A stretch of DNA of 64,000 nt, taken from NCBI RefSeq assembly GCF_020382885.2, contig NC_058494.1:28685225-28749224 (forward strand), given 5' to 3'. This DNA is from Scatophagus argus. Taxonomy: Eukaryota > Chordata > Actinopteri > Scatophagidae. The position numbers and the translations under genes were made by a program. The notes beneath the pieces are model-generated. The model saw only the letters and a program-made list of their open reading frames with translations. It was not told the origin of the DNA and ran no database searches. Every line of letters begins with the position of its first letter. Positions within the stretch are counted from its first letter, which is position 1. Below, in pieces: positions 37,301 to 48,830 of this stretch.

Positions 37301-39579
37301 GATCATGTGACATGGCTGTAGTTTGTCATTCACATGATGTCATGTTACACATTAAACCCTGTCCTCTTCGTGAATCTGGTCTGTGATCAGACCCAGTAGC
37401 TGTCCTGTGGGATCCAGGTCTGCAGCTCAGTCTGTTTAATGCTTATTGATCTTTGTGTTAAACTTGTTAACTTGTTCATATTCACTTGTGACTTGAAATG
37501 TTGTGAGATATTTTTTTAACAGTTGGTCAAAACCTTTCAGGTCTCATCGTTTGATTCAGATCCATAAAAGATTTCATGAGAGCATCTTGACTAAAGTTTT
37601 TTTCTGCCAGGCTGAGGCCGAACAGAACTGCTTAAAGATTTTAGTGGGCACAGAGACATACCAGGATCCGCCTTGTTAATTTGGCCAACAGTAATGTAAC
37701 GAGGAAAAGACCCGCTGGACCGCGGTCCCTTCTAGAAAAACCTGACTCGCTTCTATCAAGTCTCAATCAAGTGATTTGGCTGTCAGTACGATCATCGTTA
37801 GAAATCTTCTAGATCATCTAGATCTGCTAGACCTGGTCCAAAGAGGGCTGACCTGCAAAAGGTTTATTTCATCAAACACTCCTGTTTTTACTGAATAACT
37901 CCAGTGTTGTTGTGTTCTTTCTGTTCACACCTTTTCTACTGTGCATGAGTAACGTTAGTCTACCAGCTGTACTTTACAGTCAGACTGCATCACTTTCTAA
38001 TGTGGACTCTCTCTGGTCCTCCTCTGACTGCTGCTCTCTTGGTTCTGGTTCGGGTCCAGGTCCAGGTCTCACTCCAGGTCCCGCGGGAGGCGTTACTCCC
38101 GCAGCAGGAGCCGAGGGAGGAGGTGAGTCACATCCTGGTCAGGTTTTTCTGCAGGGCTCTGACTTTGGACAACCACAGTTTTACAATAAATATTGTTGCA
38201 TAACAGTATGGATCATCGTCCAGTCTGGCTCATTTTGTCATATGTTCTTTTCTTTTTTTTTAAATGAAAGGGAAAACAGGATGCTATTTGTAATTGTACT
38301 AAAAATAATTTTTTTTAGTTTTGTTCTTACTGCTGGGAGACCAGATGTCTCGTAGCAATCAGTGAACTGTCAAGGAGCTGGTAGGTTGATTTTGATATCT
38401 TTGGACAACCAGGCTTCCTCTGTTTCTATTCTCAATGCTAATCTAAGCTAAGTGACTGCCGGGCAAAGGTTCAGATACTGACCTGCATTTGACAACAGTT
38501 CAGCACAGGTCAGACCTACCAGAATGCAGAAAAGTACAATCGAAGTTGTATGCTTGGATTATGTGTGTCTGATTGTGTGATCACTTATTAACATTTAATT
38601 TTTACATTTTTCAGATTGGTTTGTAAAAACAGGAAAGCACTCAGAAGTTCACCTCATTATGGTTGTTTTGTGTCTGGTTTCTGTCAGTTCTGAAGAGATT
38701 TTTCTGAACAGTTTGGATCAATGAGTGACGTGTGAAGTGCTAATGTTGACCCTTCTCAAGATTCTGTGTGATCATCAGATCCAGATCCAGGTCCAGGTCC
38801 TTCTCTCCTCGGGGTTCCCGTTCAGTCTCTCCCAGGAGATCCCGATCTGCTACATCCAGGAAGTCCAGGTTAGAATCAGATGATGATGCTGTCACACTCA
38901 TGCCCAACAGCAAAACACTGCTGTAATCAGAGAAAATCCGGTTTAATATTTAAATAACTATAATACTGTTTCTCTTCCAGGTCCACATCCAGATCCCAAT
39001 CCACATCCCGATCCAGATCCAGATCCCGATCCCGGTCCAGGTCTAAGTCTAGGTCTAGATCTCGAGACTGGAGCAGGTGGGTGATGAATCAGTCAGGACT
39101 GTCACAGCTCTGTACACGAAGTCCAGATGTCAAATGATCAGAACTGATGGTTGCACTGAATGTGTATGTCGTCATCTGGTTTCATGTCACAGCTTAGTGG
39201 TTAACTTTACAGGATTAGTATTAAGTGTGGTGTCATAATTAATTTGACCTCCTGTTTACCCTCAGGTCTGGATCAATGGGTCACTCTCGATCTGGATCTC
39301 CAGCTAGAAGGTGAGTCACCAGGTTTGTCGATGTAGGTTCTTAGTCAACCATGTCGTGGGAGTTGAAGTGCTAGAAGCGAAGGCAACCAGATATCTTGAG
39401 GTTGTTGAAGATGTTTCACCTCGAATCTGAAAGGCTTCTTCAGTTCTGAGATTGATGGGGGTTCCAGGTATTTAACCTCTAGTGGAGTAATACTTGTGAC
39501 CTGTCTCTCTCTCTCTTTGTCTGTCTGTCTTCTGACTGGTAGTCGTTCGTCCTCTGGCAGTCCTCCTGGAGATGTCTGA
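34400..39579 (+). CDS. srsf7: Serine/arginine-rich splicing factor 7 (9G8)
   Basis: Eight coding exons: 34400-34427, 35631-35811, 36191-36370, 38060-38122, 38779-38868, 38981-39076, 39266-39310 and 39543-39579, 720 nt or 239 aa (human 238). The N-terminus [19 protein letters not shown] opens an RRM with RNP2 VYVGNL and RNP1 GFAFVEFE. Exon 3 carries the CCHC zinc knuckle ([14 protein letters not shown], after DPNDK) that distinguishes SRSF7 from SRSF3. Exons 4-8 encode the RS domain ([11 protein letters not shown], long RS runs in exon 6), ending GSPPGDV. SRSF7 binds exonic enhancers and assists splice-site choice and mRNA export. Intron 3 (1689 nt) contains a candidate poison exon (see findings). 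The exon 4 acceptor (AG at 38058-38059) has two further AGs just downstream, so its start could shift by a few codons. An AATAAA at 39792-39797 is a good poly(A) signal. Confidence 0.96.
34428..35630 (+). other. srsf7 intron 1
   Basis: AT-rich intron sequence with no TE or gene recognised. It begins with the canonical donor GTAACT and ends CTCCACAG. Confidence 0.6.
37611..37861 (+). other. Candidate poison cassette exon in srsf7 intron 3
   Basis: A strong acceptor (TTTTTTTCTGCCAG, AG at 37609-37610) is followed by sequence that, spliced to exon 3, meets TAA at 37633-37635 after eight codons. The segment contains GATC/TCTAGA-type repeats (37805-37832), possible SR-protein sites. Donor candidates are GTACGA at 37795 and GTTTAT at 37862, so the 3' edge is uncertain. 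Confidence 0.4.
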
Positions 39580-39791
39580 TGATCTGAAGGTTTTTTCTCT
39601 GTTTTTCTCTGTTTGTGTGAATTAATTTTATTTGGAACACATTTAATTGTTGTATTTCAGAGATTTTTATGAACAGACTGTGGTCTCTTTCAAAACATTA
39701 TTATTATTATTATTATTGATCTTCATGTTTGTAGGTGAGTTTACTTCCTGTTAGTCCACTCAGTCTCGCTGCACTGATCATCTGAAGACTC

Positions 39792-39797
39792 AATAAA
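39792..39797 (+). terminator. srsf7 poly(A) signal AATAAA
   Basis: The hexamer lies 213 bases after the stop codon. The 830 bases between it and the next start codon hold no other feature. Confidence 0.6.
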
Positions 39798-40623
39798 GAT
39801 TTCTACACCATCTGATCGTGATCTGACTGCTGACTTGCTAAGGGAATATTGTGATGGTCACTGGTGTCAGCTTTAACGTGAATTAAAATGACCCTAAAAC
39901 TACATTTTAAACTGAGAGAACATTAGATGTGTTACTGCACTAAATTTGCCTTATTTGGACCTACTGTGAAAGGCCTACAGTGAGGAGGTGAGTCAGATCA
40001 CCATGGAAGCTGCTGCTGCACACCTGAGCTGGTCCAGACAAGGTGACTCAGATTATAAGATGCTGCTTTCAGGTAATTCTTTTCCTGCTGGGTGATAGAA
40101 ATCATTCAGCCCCATTCATCTTTCCATGTGTTTCATCTGTTCACTAACTGTAGTATAAAGCAACAAAAACTGCAGGGATGATGGATGATTGTTTCTACAT
40201 GTGGAGACAAAGGATCATTATGCTTTTTACATCAAGTCACTCAGTCAGGAATGTGAAACATTCAAACGCATGCACTGAAGATAATCCGATTATTAAGAAT
40301 CCACAACCACTCTGAGAGTTGGAATGGGTCATTTGGACTTGAATAATACGACAGTCAAACTGTCATAATGTGTAACGGGGACACACTTTGAAGACAAATC
40401 GTTTCAGGAAAGCAAAACAGTTCATTTTGGGATTTTAAGAATCAACATGTTTTAATTGTTTACATCAACAGCAGATTCACATTTAAGTTGCAACATCTGA
40501 GCTCTGACTGCTGACCACGCCCCCTTTTTTACAAGCCCCGCCCTGCATGCCGTCATAACGCCATCCAGCAGCAGCAGCTCAGTCTGAGCTCACTCTAAGC
40601 TCCACAGAGAAGAGAAGAAGAAA

Positions 40624-43600
40624 ATGGCCGATTCAACCAGCAGCAGCCACGCTGACTATTCCTCATCATCATCCAACAACTCCTCCTCTTCCTCACTCAA
40701 AGAATTGACACATTCAGGTAGGACTCACCTGTCGCATGTGTTCACAGGTTCCATTCAGTTTAAAGACAGATGCTCATGTGAGACGAACAAGAACTCAGTC
40801 CAAACACCAAGATAAGAAGTCAGCTCTCAGTCATATCTCTTTGATTAATTAGTGTGTCTGTTCTGATCAGGTGATCAGTGAGCTCAGATGCTGATCGGCT
40901 GGCTGTCAGGTCTTAGTATGCTGTTGGAGATGTGGGCGTATATAAAAAAGGCTTCAGGTAGTGTTAAAGATTTTTTATTTTCGCTGTGGAGGTGAAGTAA
41001 GTTTGGAACATGAGCGTTTCAATCAGTCTCTGTTTGTAGTTTGGGTGGACTGACCCTTTAACATTCTGACCAGTTATTTGTCTGCCCTGCAGGTGCCAGA
41101 GGCTGTTCGTTAGCACGTTAATGGAGCTTTATTCAGACACAAAGGTCTATTGTCCTCCTGCTGCTGAACCTGCTCAGCTGACCGTCTGTCCCTTATTACT
41201 CAGCTCATTCTGGCTCTGAAACAAGCTGCTTACTGCTGCTGCAGTTTAATCACACCAACAGCTCAGGACTGTTTAACCCTTAACATGCTTAAATACAACA
41301 TGTGCTGCTGATGGCAGGATTACACCTTCAAATTGATCAGATGATCCTGATTCTGCGCTGAAGGATCAGCGGTGCAGATTCCCATTGATCAGCTGATCCC
41401 TGATCATCGCTGCCACCTCAGCACTGAGACGTCTCCTGTGTCCAGACTACTTACTGCTACTGGTCATTTGACATCTGGACAGAAATTCTTAATGAAAATT
41501 AAAAACTGATCGATTTCATTGATGATTGGTTTGGATCTTGGCTGAGATTGGGCAACTGTTTTCCTGTCTGAAATCTTGTCTGGGCGGTTGGGGTTATTGA
41601 TCTGTTTTCTCTGTTTGTTTTATGTATGTGATGATGTTTATGTCTCTGTGAGGACAACATATGTGTTTATTAAATCCCACACTCCGACCGTCCACAGCCT
41701 TACAGCTCGTCCACTGGAAAGAACCGAAGAAGACGGCAGCCGCCTTCGGCCTGTCGCTGCTGGTTCTTGTCTCCGTTGCAACCCTGTCTGTCATCAGCGT
41801 GGTGTCCTACCTGCTGCTCACCTGCCTGTGTGTCACCATCACCTTCAGGTGGGTGGTGGGTAGGGTGGGGGGATATTCTGTGACCGTCTCAGCACACATG
41901 CCTATTTCAGTATGTGCTCACACTCCAGCAGAAAGTACAGGATGTGTGTCCACATCTGTTTGCTTATGGGGGGAATGTTGGGTCTCCGTGTTAAAGACTA
42001 AATTAAAGAGTTTGGTAATCACCAGGAGAAAACTTTGACTATGATTTGGTACTGTAGAAATAAATATAAATAATTATTTATATATATATTATTTCTCCAC
42101 TCAGCTGCTGAACATGTTGTAACTGGATCTTTGAATGTTGTATAAATGATGTATAAATTAGATAAAACCAACAGTTGTGTTCAGTGTGCGAGTGACAGGA
42201 AGTCCTCGTTGTTAAGCTTTGTGTCAGTGAGTCTGATTACTGATATCATGACTGTCACTGCAATAGTCACATGTCACAGACATGTGACATGTTTCTGGTT
42301 TCCTCTTCTCATTTCTGTGCTCGTACATCCTCGATTCCTTTCCTTGCATCCTCTAATTGCATCTTCGTCCCTCCTGTCTGAGATGCAAATGGAGGAGTCG
42401 AGATGAGAGGCTTGAATGAGCAATCATTTTAAAGTCAGTTAAATATGATATCCTCTGTCCCCTGTTGTCTTAAAGCCTCTGCTGTATTCTATGGTCTCTG
42501 TCAGGATGGCATTAAGTGTATATCACAGCTTAAGCAAATACTTCTCACAAACTTGGCATCGCTTGACATAAGCACACAAATTAAGGTCAGCAAGTCTGAT
42601 CATCTTAAACAACAAACGGCCCTTGTGGAGTCCTGCTCCTCAGTGGTTTGTATTCTCCGGCTTGGTGTCTTCCTCAAACCATGCAGCTGTTCATTATCGC
42701 TCGTAGCTCTTCCAACAAGCCTCCTCTCTGCTCAGGAGTTGAGACGTCTCTCAAGGGGGCACACAGAGGTCGAGTTCCTTAAAACACGGAACCAGGAAAT
42801 GATGTCATCCTAATAGCCATCTGCTTCCTGTCTGTAGGGTTTATAAAGCAGTGATCCAGGCCGTCCAGAAATCAGACGAAGGTCATCCATTCAGGTAACA
42901 CACGTATACATTCACATTATTCTGAGTTTGTTCTGTGTTCAGCTGCTCAGTTGGTTACAGATTTTAACACATCAGTCAACATTTCTTTATTTTTGTGCAA
43001 TGTGATAAAAGAGAAATAATTGAAATAATAACTGATTTTCAAGATAAATCCTCCTCTTTCCTCCTCCTCCTGTCCCATTCTAACTTCCTGTCTTGTCCCG
43101 TCTTCTTTCAGGTCTCTGTTAGAGAAGGACATCTCTGTGTCCTCGGAGTCGGTCCGGCTGCTGGCGGATCAGTCTCTGGTCCACCTGAACTGGTTCAGCA
43201 GTCAGACCAGAAGGCTGCTGCTGGTTGAAGACCTGGTTGACTCTCTGAAGGTCAGTTTGATGAAGACTATGTTAGCTGCAGGAGCAGCTAACATTTTTTA
43301 GGCATTGACTGAAGAGCCCAAACAAAACATCAAGCTCTGTTATCAGTCTGACTGGAGTGGTTTGCTCTGCAAGATTCAGGACATAAGACTTATTTTGAAG
43401 ATGAGTATGCCCTCTAATGTGGACATCGTCTGCTCCATATCACTGAAATCATATGTGAGGAGTCTTGCTTTATGGGAGTTTCTTTGATTTTTCTAATAGT
43501 TTGTCACAGATCATCTAACAGAACCCGCCTTCACCTCAGGCAGGCAGGCAGGCAGGAAATCATAATGCACTGACATTGAAAGTTACAACCGTAATCCTGA

Positions 43601-45424
43601 CTTGATCCTCTCCTTCGACTGTTCCTCAGATGACAACCTTGTATATTCAGAATATAATCATCAGCTTCTGATTATTTTGACAGACAGATACATACATCAC
43701 AGTCATGTAATGAAAACACAGGCCACTTGGTTTGCTTGTATGTTAACAGGTCTAGAAATTTGTCAACTGTTTGTTCTCCAAACATTTCAGCTGGCTGCAG
43801 TCATGTGGTTGTTGACGTATGTTGGATCCATTTTTAATGGAGTCACAATCCTGATCCTTGGTGAGGCTTCTGCTGACTCACTAATTTCAGTCTATTGGAA
43901 ACTGTGCTTCAAACAACTGTAATAAAGGAGTCATTTTTCTCTTTCTGTCCAGCCGACATCATTTTCTTCACTACTCCACTGATCTACCAGAAGAAGAAGG
44001 TACTGCCAACCATGCTGATCCTTATTAATCTAAATGAAAAGTTCAGGTTGATATACCCAGCTTAACCCAAAATATGTTTCTTCACCCTTTAAAACACACA
44101 TCAGCATTTTAAAACCCGTAAGATGTCACTTGTAAAACAATCTTTTTCCATGGTGGAGGTGCATGTTATTTCTTTGTATCTCTGTGACGGAAACATTCTG
44201 ATTCTTGTGTGTTTATCAAACTGTTGTCCACACTGAAATTGGCAAAATACTTTTCATTGATAATTCAGTACAAATAAGTTTAATTTATGGCTAGTTTTAG
44301 TGACACTTGTGTCTGATTATTTGCTGTCCCTGTTGAGTCTCATATGTACATTATATAGACAAAAATATTGGGATACACCTCGTCCCCATCCAACACCTTT
44401 GGGATGAACTGGAACGGAGATTGTGAGCCAGGCCTTTTGGTCCAACATCAGTGTGTGACCTCACAAATGCTCTACTGCATGAATGGGCACAAATTCCCAC
44501 AGAAACACTCCAACATGTTGTGGAAAGCCTTCACAGAAGAGTGGAAGCTGTTAGAGCTGCAAAGCTGTCTGTGTGTTTACAATGAGACGTCATTAAAGTC
44601 CCCATGAAACCTGCACTGTCATCAGGTGAATGCTCTGTTGTCAGACCTTCAGTTCAACACCTGAATGCACCACCAGGAAGGACTCACGTTTGCCAGTTTA
44701 ACACCAATATAAAATGAAAAGAAAAGAAAAGAAAAACCAGTTCAGATGTCTTTCATTATGATGTATCATGTTGAGCATGTTGAAACAGCCACATTTTTAA
44801 AAATCACATTAATTGTTACTCAATTCCCTTTGAATTAATTAGGTAACAGTTGTCAGTGGCGTGAGTTGTAAACAGGCTTTACTAATCACACCAGTGGACT
44901 GGTCCTTTGATATTCCAGCAGGCAGGAGGGTCCACCAGACAACTTACACATTTGCATTTGTGTGTGTTTTCAGACGCAGATTGATCATCACATCGAGATG
45001 ATTCAGTCCAGAGTGGAGGAGATGCTGCACAAGTGAGTTCTCTTTAGTAACATGTTTCATCCCTGATTTGCAAACACAGCAGCTCATGTTCAGTGCCAAG
45101 CAGTAACACATCACTGAGCCAATACAGTAATCTGATTACGTTTTTAGTAAATGTAGTGTTGCAGAATTACAGGTTGAAGGTCAGTAGTCTCTCACATATT
45201 TCTCAGTTTGACAACAACATTAACTGTTCAGTCACTGTGTAACAACTCACAGCATCGAACCACAACATGCTGCTTTAAGGGTGCGACAGGCGTGACTCGT
45301 GCAACTCCTCCTGCAGTGAGGAGAGGTCAAACAAGAAGGACTGAAGCCCCTAACAGACGGTTTTTGTGTTTTTAGGCTGCAAGACAGGTTACCTGGAGCC
45401 GTGAAAAGAACCAAAGCTGAGTGA
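40624..45424 (+). CDS. Reticulon family protein, short isoform (RTN3/RTN4-like)
   Basis: Eight exons: 40624-40717, 41698-41848, 42838-42894, 43112-43250, 43791-43860, 43953-43999, 44974-45032 and 45376-45424, 666 nt or 221 aa, in frame. A 31-residue Ser/Asn-rich N-terminus (ADSTSSSHADYSSSSS) precedes the reticulon homology domain. That domain has a first long hydrophobic hairpin (exon 2, LSVISVVSYLLLTCLCVTITF), the loop VYKAVIQAVQKSDEGHPFR, LLVEDLVDSLK, a second hairpin (exon 5, AAVMWLLTYVGSIFNGVTIL) and a C-terminal tail TQIDHHIEMIQS...KRTKAE with a lysine-type ER signal. Reticulons shape tubular ER by inserting membrane hairpins. SVISVVSYL and VQKSDEGHPF are closest to RTN3/RTN4, but teleosts have extra reticulons (rtn5-rtn8), so I give no symbol. 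Alternative upstream promoters for longer isoforms are possible. AATAAA at 45518-45523 fits its poly(A) signal. Confidence 0.9.
42266..42288. repeat. Short palindrome in reticulon intron 2
   Basis: GTCACATGTC and GACATGTGAC are exact reverse complements separated by ACA. It is isolated and lies in the 989-nt intron 41849-42837, where I see no other feature. Confidence 0.85.
44353..44610 (+). mobile_element. Tc1/mariner-type fragment with internal deletion (reticulon intron 6)
   Basis: The terminal repeat TATATAGACAAAAATATTGG joins after a few bases to the transposase end region (PSNTFGMNWNGD frame; nucleotides matching 14.7-14.95 kb in reverse). That region runs on to ATTAAAGTCCCC and stops before the other terminal repeat. 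About 300 bases present at 14687-15253 are missing. It lies opposite in orientation to that copy. Confidence 0.75.
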
Positions 45425-45979
45425 CCACCTGAGCCACACACACTGTGGATCCTACCTCCCTTCTTATTGGTCCATTTATCAGTGACTCACCTGCTGAATT
45501 TATTCTTAAAATGTTGAAATAAAATCTCAATTGATAAACAGCTTTCTGGTGGTTTGTTTTATTCTCTCTGAAGTCTGTTTCTTAAAGAAAAAAAGAAAAA
45601 TTTCATTTCTGTCAGAACTGTGAGACATCAGCTGCTGTTGGAGGAGGAAGAGGAGAAACTTGCTTCTAGCTGTGTGTCCTGGTTTTCAGACAGAGTGAGA
45701 GCTCCTGTTTGCAGCTGCAGTCTTTTTGGCGTTCGGCCCAGTGATCACATCATAGGATGACCTCATCTCAGTGTTTTTGTTGACCAGCATCTCGACTCAC
45801 TCAGTTCTTTCTTTTCTCTGAGTTGCTGCTCTATTCCTCCACCTTTCCTTTTCTTCCTCTTCTCTTCCTTCTGCTCTCCTTTTCCACCTCCTCCTCTCTT
45901 TTTCTGGTCACATGATTACACACACACGATTAAGTCTTGCACGTATGCATTTCTGTGTGTGTGTTGCACCTCTAAACAG
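45425..45979. other. Reticulon 3' UTR and start of the TE-rich intergenic block
   Basis: AATAAA at 45518-45523 should end the reticulon transcript. The remainder is C/T-rich (45820-45905) with no gene. Confidence 0.6.
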
Positions 45980-46093
45980 GAAGTGAATCTTGCTCTGGAA
46001 GTTTCTTTGTTCTACCAACAAGCTGACATCATCCTGAGTGACATCAGTAGGACTCTGAGCCAATCAGAAGACACCAGACGACATTTTCATAAG
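45980..46093 (+). other. Orphan exon-like open segment
   Basis: 114 bases (38 codons, phase 0 at both ends) read EVNLALEVSLFYQQADIILS and DISRTLSQSEDTRRHFHK. They are bounded by an acceptor-like TAAACAG and a perfect donor AAG|GTAAGT. The amphipathic, heptad-like sequence suggests a helical or coiled-coil piece. No neighbouring exon that it could join was found. It could be a relic exon of a lost gene or chance. I do not recognise the protein. Confidence 0.35.
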
Positions 46094-46189
46094 GTAAGTC
46101 ACCTGGAGAGACCGCTGGGGGCGCGATATGAGATAGACGTGTTCAAGTAAGGCTCCGCTCCCTCATACAAGTTAAACAATTTAAAAACT

Positions 46190-46945
46190 CAATTTAACGA
46201 GAACAACTTTTAAAAGCTTGATAGCAACCGTCAGAGACGCCTAAAGGAATGATGAGGAAAATAACTAAAACCAAAGGATCCAATAAACAACCCGCTGACA
46301 GTGCTGACAGTGAGGCTAATGCTAGAGGCAACCACATGGAAGGCACATTCGCTGCTAGCTTACTACACCAGGAGCGAGAGACAAACTGCAGCAGTCTGCC
46401 GTCAACCGGCTGAGCCAGAATGTCGAGGTTTGACACACTCCAAATATCTCTCTGAAGCAAGCAATGGCAGATGTTGAGGCGAGAGTTACTTCAAATGAAA
46501 ACGGTCTGAATGAGCACAAGTCCTGACTCAAAGCCTTGGAAGACAAGATGTGCAAGATGGGAGGACACAGCCCAATCACTCGACGAGAGACTGGATCACT
46601 TAGTCTCACGCTCCAGGAGGCAAAACATTTGCATTATTGGAGTCAAAGAGGGAATGGAAAAGGGTAACCCCACAGACTTTGTTGTTAAATTCATCCCAAA
46701 GCTGCTGGGAGAAGAAAACTTTAGCAACAAACCCATCAAGGTTGACCACGCACACAGGATCCGCAGCAGGGCAAATGTAGCTGATGGCCCTCCACACCAA
46801 ATCATCACACGGATCCATCTTAATCAAGTCAAGGAGCACATCCTGACACTCTCTTTACAGAAGTTTCCCCTACAATACGAGGGCGCACACCTATACATCT
46901 TCCTGGACCTGGGTCCACCAGTAATGAAACAAAGGCAGTGATTCG
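46190..46945 (+). mobile_element. L1-like LINE, ORF1 fragment
   Basis: The frame 46510-46941 (143 aa) shows the L1 ORF1 (transposase_22-type) RNA-binding domain: RRQNICIIGVKEGMEKGNPT, LLGEENFSNKPIKVDHAHR, and a C-terminal part with HILTLSLQKFPLQYEGAHLY. The preceding 300 bases contain decayed coiled-coil-coding sequence in other frames. The start codon region is broken, so it is a pseudogene remnant. Confidence 0.8.
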
Positions 46946-47254
46946 ACAGCATCAGAGCCAGATGCAGAGGGTCAGGGTTATGGTTCTCCTTTCTTGTGGA
47001 CATTAAAGTCTTTGCTGCTCAGAACTCTGTCTTCTGTTGGTTTTTGAACATGAGGATTTTTCCTGAAAGACTGAACACAGCTAAGACTTAGAATCTTTGA
47101 TCTTTGTGGCCTGGAGCCTCAACTCTAAGATACCACAGTTACAGTGCAGCATCTCAAGTGTTCTGGTACTTCAATGGCGGAACATTTACAGCACACTGGG
47201 GTATAATTAATGTGTATCAGATTAATATGTATGATTATTCTGCCTTCAAATAGT

Positions 47255-47465
47255 GGTGATGTTGCAAGAAGTGTGAGCTGGAACATCAGAGGACTAAATC
47301 ATCCAGTCAAGAGAGGGAAAATGCTGGCGCATTTGAAAAGTTTAAAAGCAGATATCATTTATCTACAGGAGACACACATTAAAAATACAGTCAAACAAAA
47401 ATTACGCATGGGTTGGGAAATACAAGTATTCCAATCAAATTTTGGGGCTAGAGCCAGAGGAGAAG
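47255..47465 (+). mobile_element. L1-like LINE, endonuclease N-terminal part
   Basis: The frame reads SWNIRGLNHPVKRGKMLAHL, KADIIYLQETHIKN and FQSNFGARARGE, the N-terminal APE-type endonuclease blocks (W-N-x-R-G and the catalytic glutamate in LQETH). It stops abruptly at an ATT run near 47470, where another LINE begins. The endonuclease resumes near 48480. Confidence 0.8.
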
Positions 47466-47479
47466 TTATTATTATTATT

Positions 47480-48440
47480 TCTGTAAACTGTTTACACTGT
47501 GTACAGAAAGAGCCAGAGCTGCCTTTATTTTCTGAGGCGGCTGAGGTCCTTCAACATCTGCAGGACGATGCTGAGGATGTTCTATGAGTCGGTGGTGTCC
47601 AGTGCCATCACATATGCTGCTGTCTGCTGGGGCAGCTGCCTGAGGGTGAGGGACACTAACAGACTCAATAGAATCATCAAGAAGGCCACCATGTTGTGGG
47701 AGAGGAACTGGACTCTCTGACAGTGGTGTCTGAGAGGAGGATGTTGTCCAAAATAAGGACGATACTGGACTTTCCCTCTCACCCTCTCCACAATGTGCTG
47801 ATCAGCTACAGGAGCTCGTTCAGTAAAAGACTCTGACTCCCATGATGCACCACAGAGCGACACAGGAAATCATTCCTGCCTGTCGCCATCAAACTGTTAA
47901 ACTGTCAAGAATTGGTAGGCGTCGCTGACGCAGAAATATACTGAACCCCGATGCAGAGTCTAAGGAGCAGGTAGGCAGACAAGACAGCGAGACACAGGTG
48001 ACACACATCAGGAGGGAGAAAGCAATCAGGAAAACTAAAAGCAAAGCTATAAGAAAAACAGGATACACAGGGGAAGTGACGCTTTTCAAAATAAAACAGG
48101 ACATGACAAAAACCTTGAACATAATACATGGAAACACATGACAAGACAAACATGAAACATGGCACATGGACCGAAATCAAAAGACAAAGCATAATCAAAA
48201 ACCAGGCATGACATAAACTCTGCACTGTGACAGACACACATACTTTTATATATACAATGTATATATGTACACATGTAAATACCTGTATTTTTTTAGATTT
48301 ATACTTATCTTGTTGTTTATCCTATTTTATATCTTTCATTTTCTTTTCTTGGTCGGGAAAACTGCAAGTGCAAAGTCTGTGCAAAAAAGAATTTCCCCTC
48401 GGGGATAAATAAAGGAATCCTGACTCTGATTCTGATTCTG
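47480..48440 (+). mobile_element. L2/Rex1-like LINE, 5'-truncated 3' end, split by a solo LTR
   Basis: It begins with an RT C-terminal frame (YFLRRLRSFNICRTMLRMFY, SSAITYAAVCWGS, RIIKKATMLWERNWTL) and continues with about 200 non-coding bases. After an insertion (47903-48213) it resumes with the same 3' part seen at 12.05-12.3 kb, ending GGGATAAATAAAGGAATCC and three TGATTC-like units. It lies inside an L1 endonuclease region. Confidence 0.8.
47903..48213 (-). mobile_element. Solo LTR-like element with 5-bp target duplication
   Basis: The insert starts TGTCAAGAATT and ends GGCATGACA on the plus strand (TG...CA termini) and is bounded by TAAAC at 47898-47902 and 48214-48218. It is absent from the homologous LINE at 12.3 kb, which confirms the boundaries. 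In reverse it matches 50316-50825 but lacks about 200 middle bases (equivalent to about 50550-50760). Confidence 0.8.
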
Positions 48441-48479
48441 AAACACGTATCATTTGATCACAGATGCATAACACAACCT

Positions 48480-48830
48480 GGCCCCTAGAACTTGTTCCTT
48501 TTTTTCCCCAGTACATAATTTCTACTCGAGGACCGACTTCATGCTGTTAGACTCTAATTTGATTCCCAATGTTGTAACCTTGTATTACCATAATATTTTG
48601 ATAAGTGACATCAGATTTAATCACTGTAAAAGTGCTCACACCTGGAGATTTGATAACAAAATCTTCAAAGATAAAAGCTTCTTGAAATATATGTCAGAAA
48701 GGTTGCCAGAAATTATATCTACAAATATCTACACATCTGGAGACAGACTGCACCTTGACCTGAATTCAGAACTTCTTAGGAGCCAGTCCAATTCTCAATC
48801 AAGCATGGACAACAAAACAGTTCTGAAACA
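48480..48830 (+). mobile_element. L1-like LINE, endonuclease C-terminal part and linker
   Basis: The frame reads FMLLDSNLIPNVVTLYYHNI and LISD, then WRFDNKIFKDKSFLKYMSE. These match the end of L1 endonuclease (the ISDHAP region, here ISDIRF) and the WRFN...LLKD...Y linker before the RT. The middle of the endonuclease, between here and 47465, is missing. No RT follows. Confidence 0.6.

Noticed and set aside
48086-48274. Cys/Phe-rich frames in the 48.0-48.3 kb and 50.3-50.7 kb repeats
   Set aside because: They are translations of non-coding LTR-like repeats; the two look alike only because the repeats are copies.
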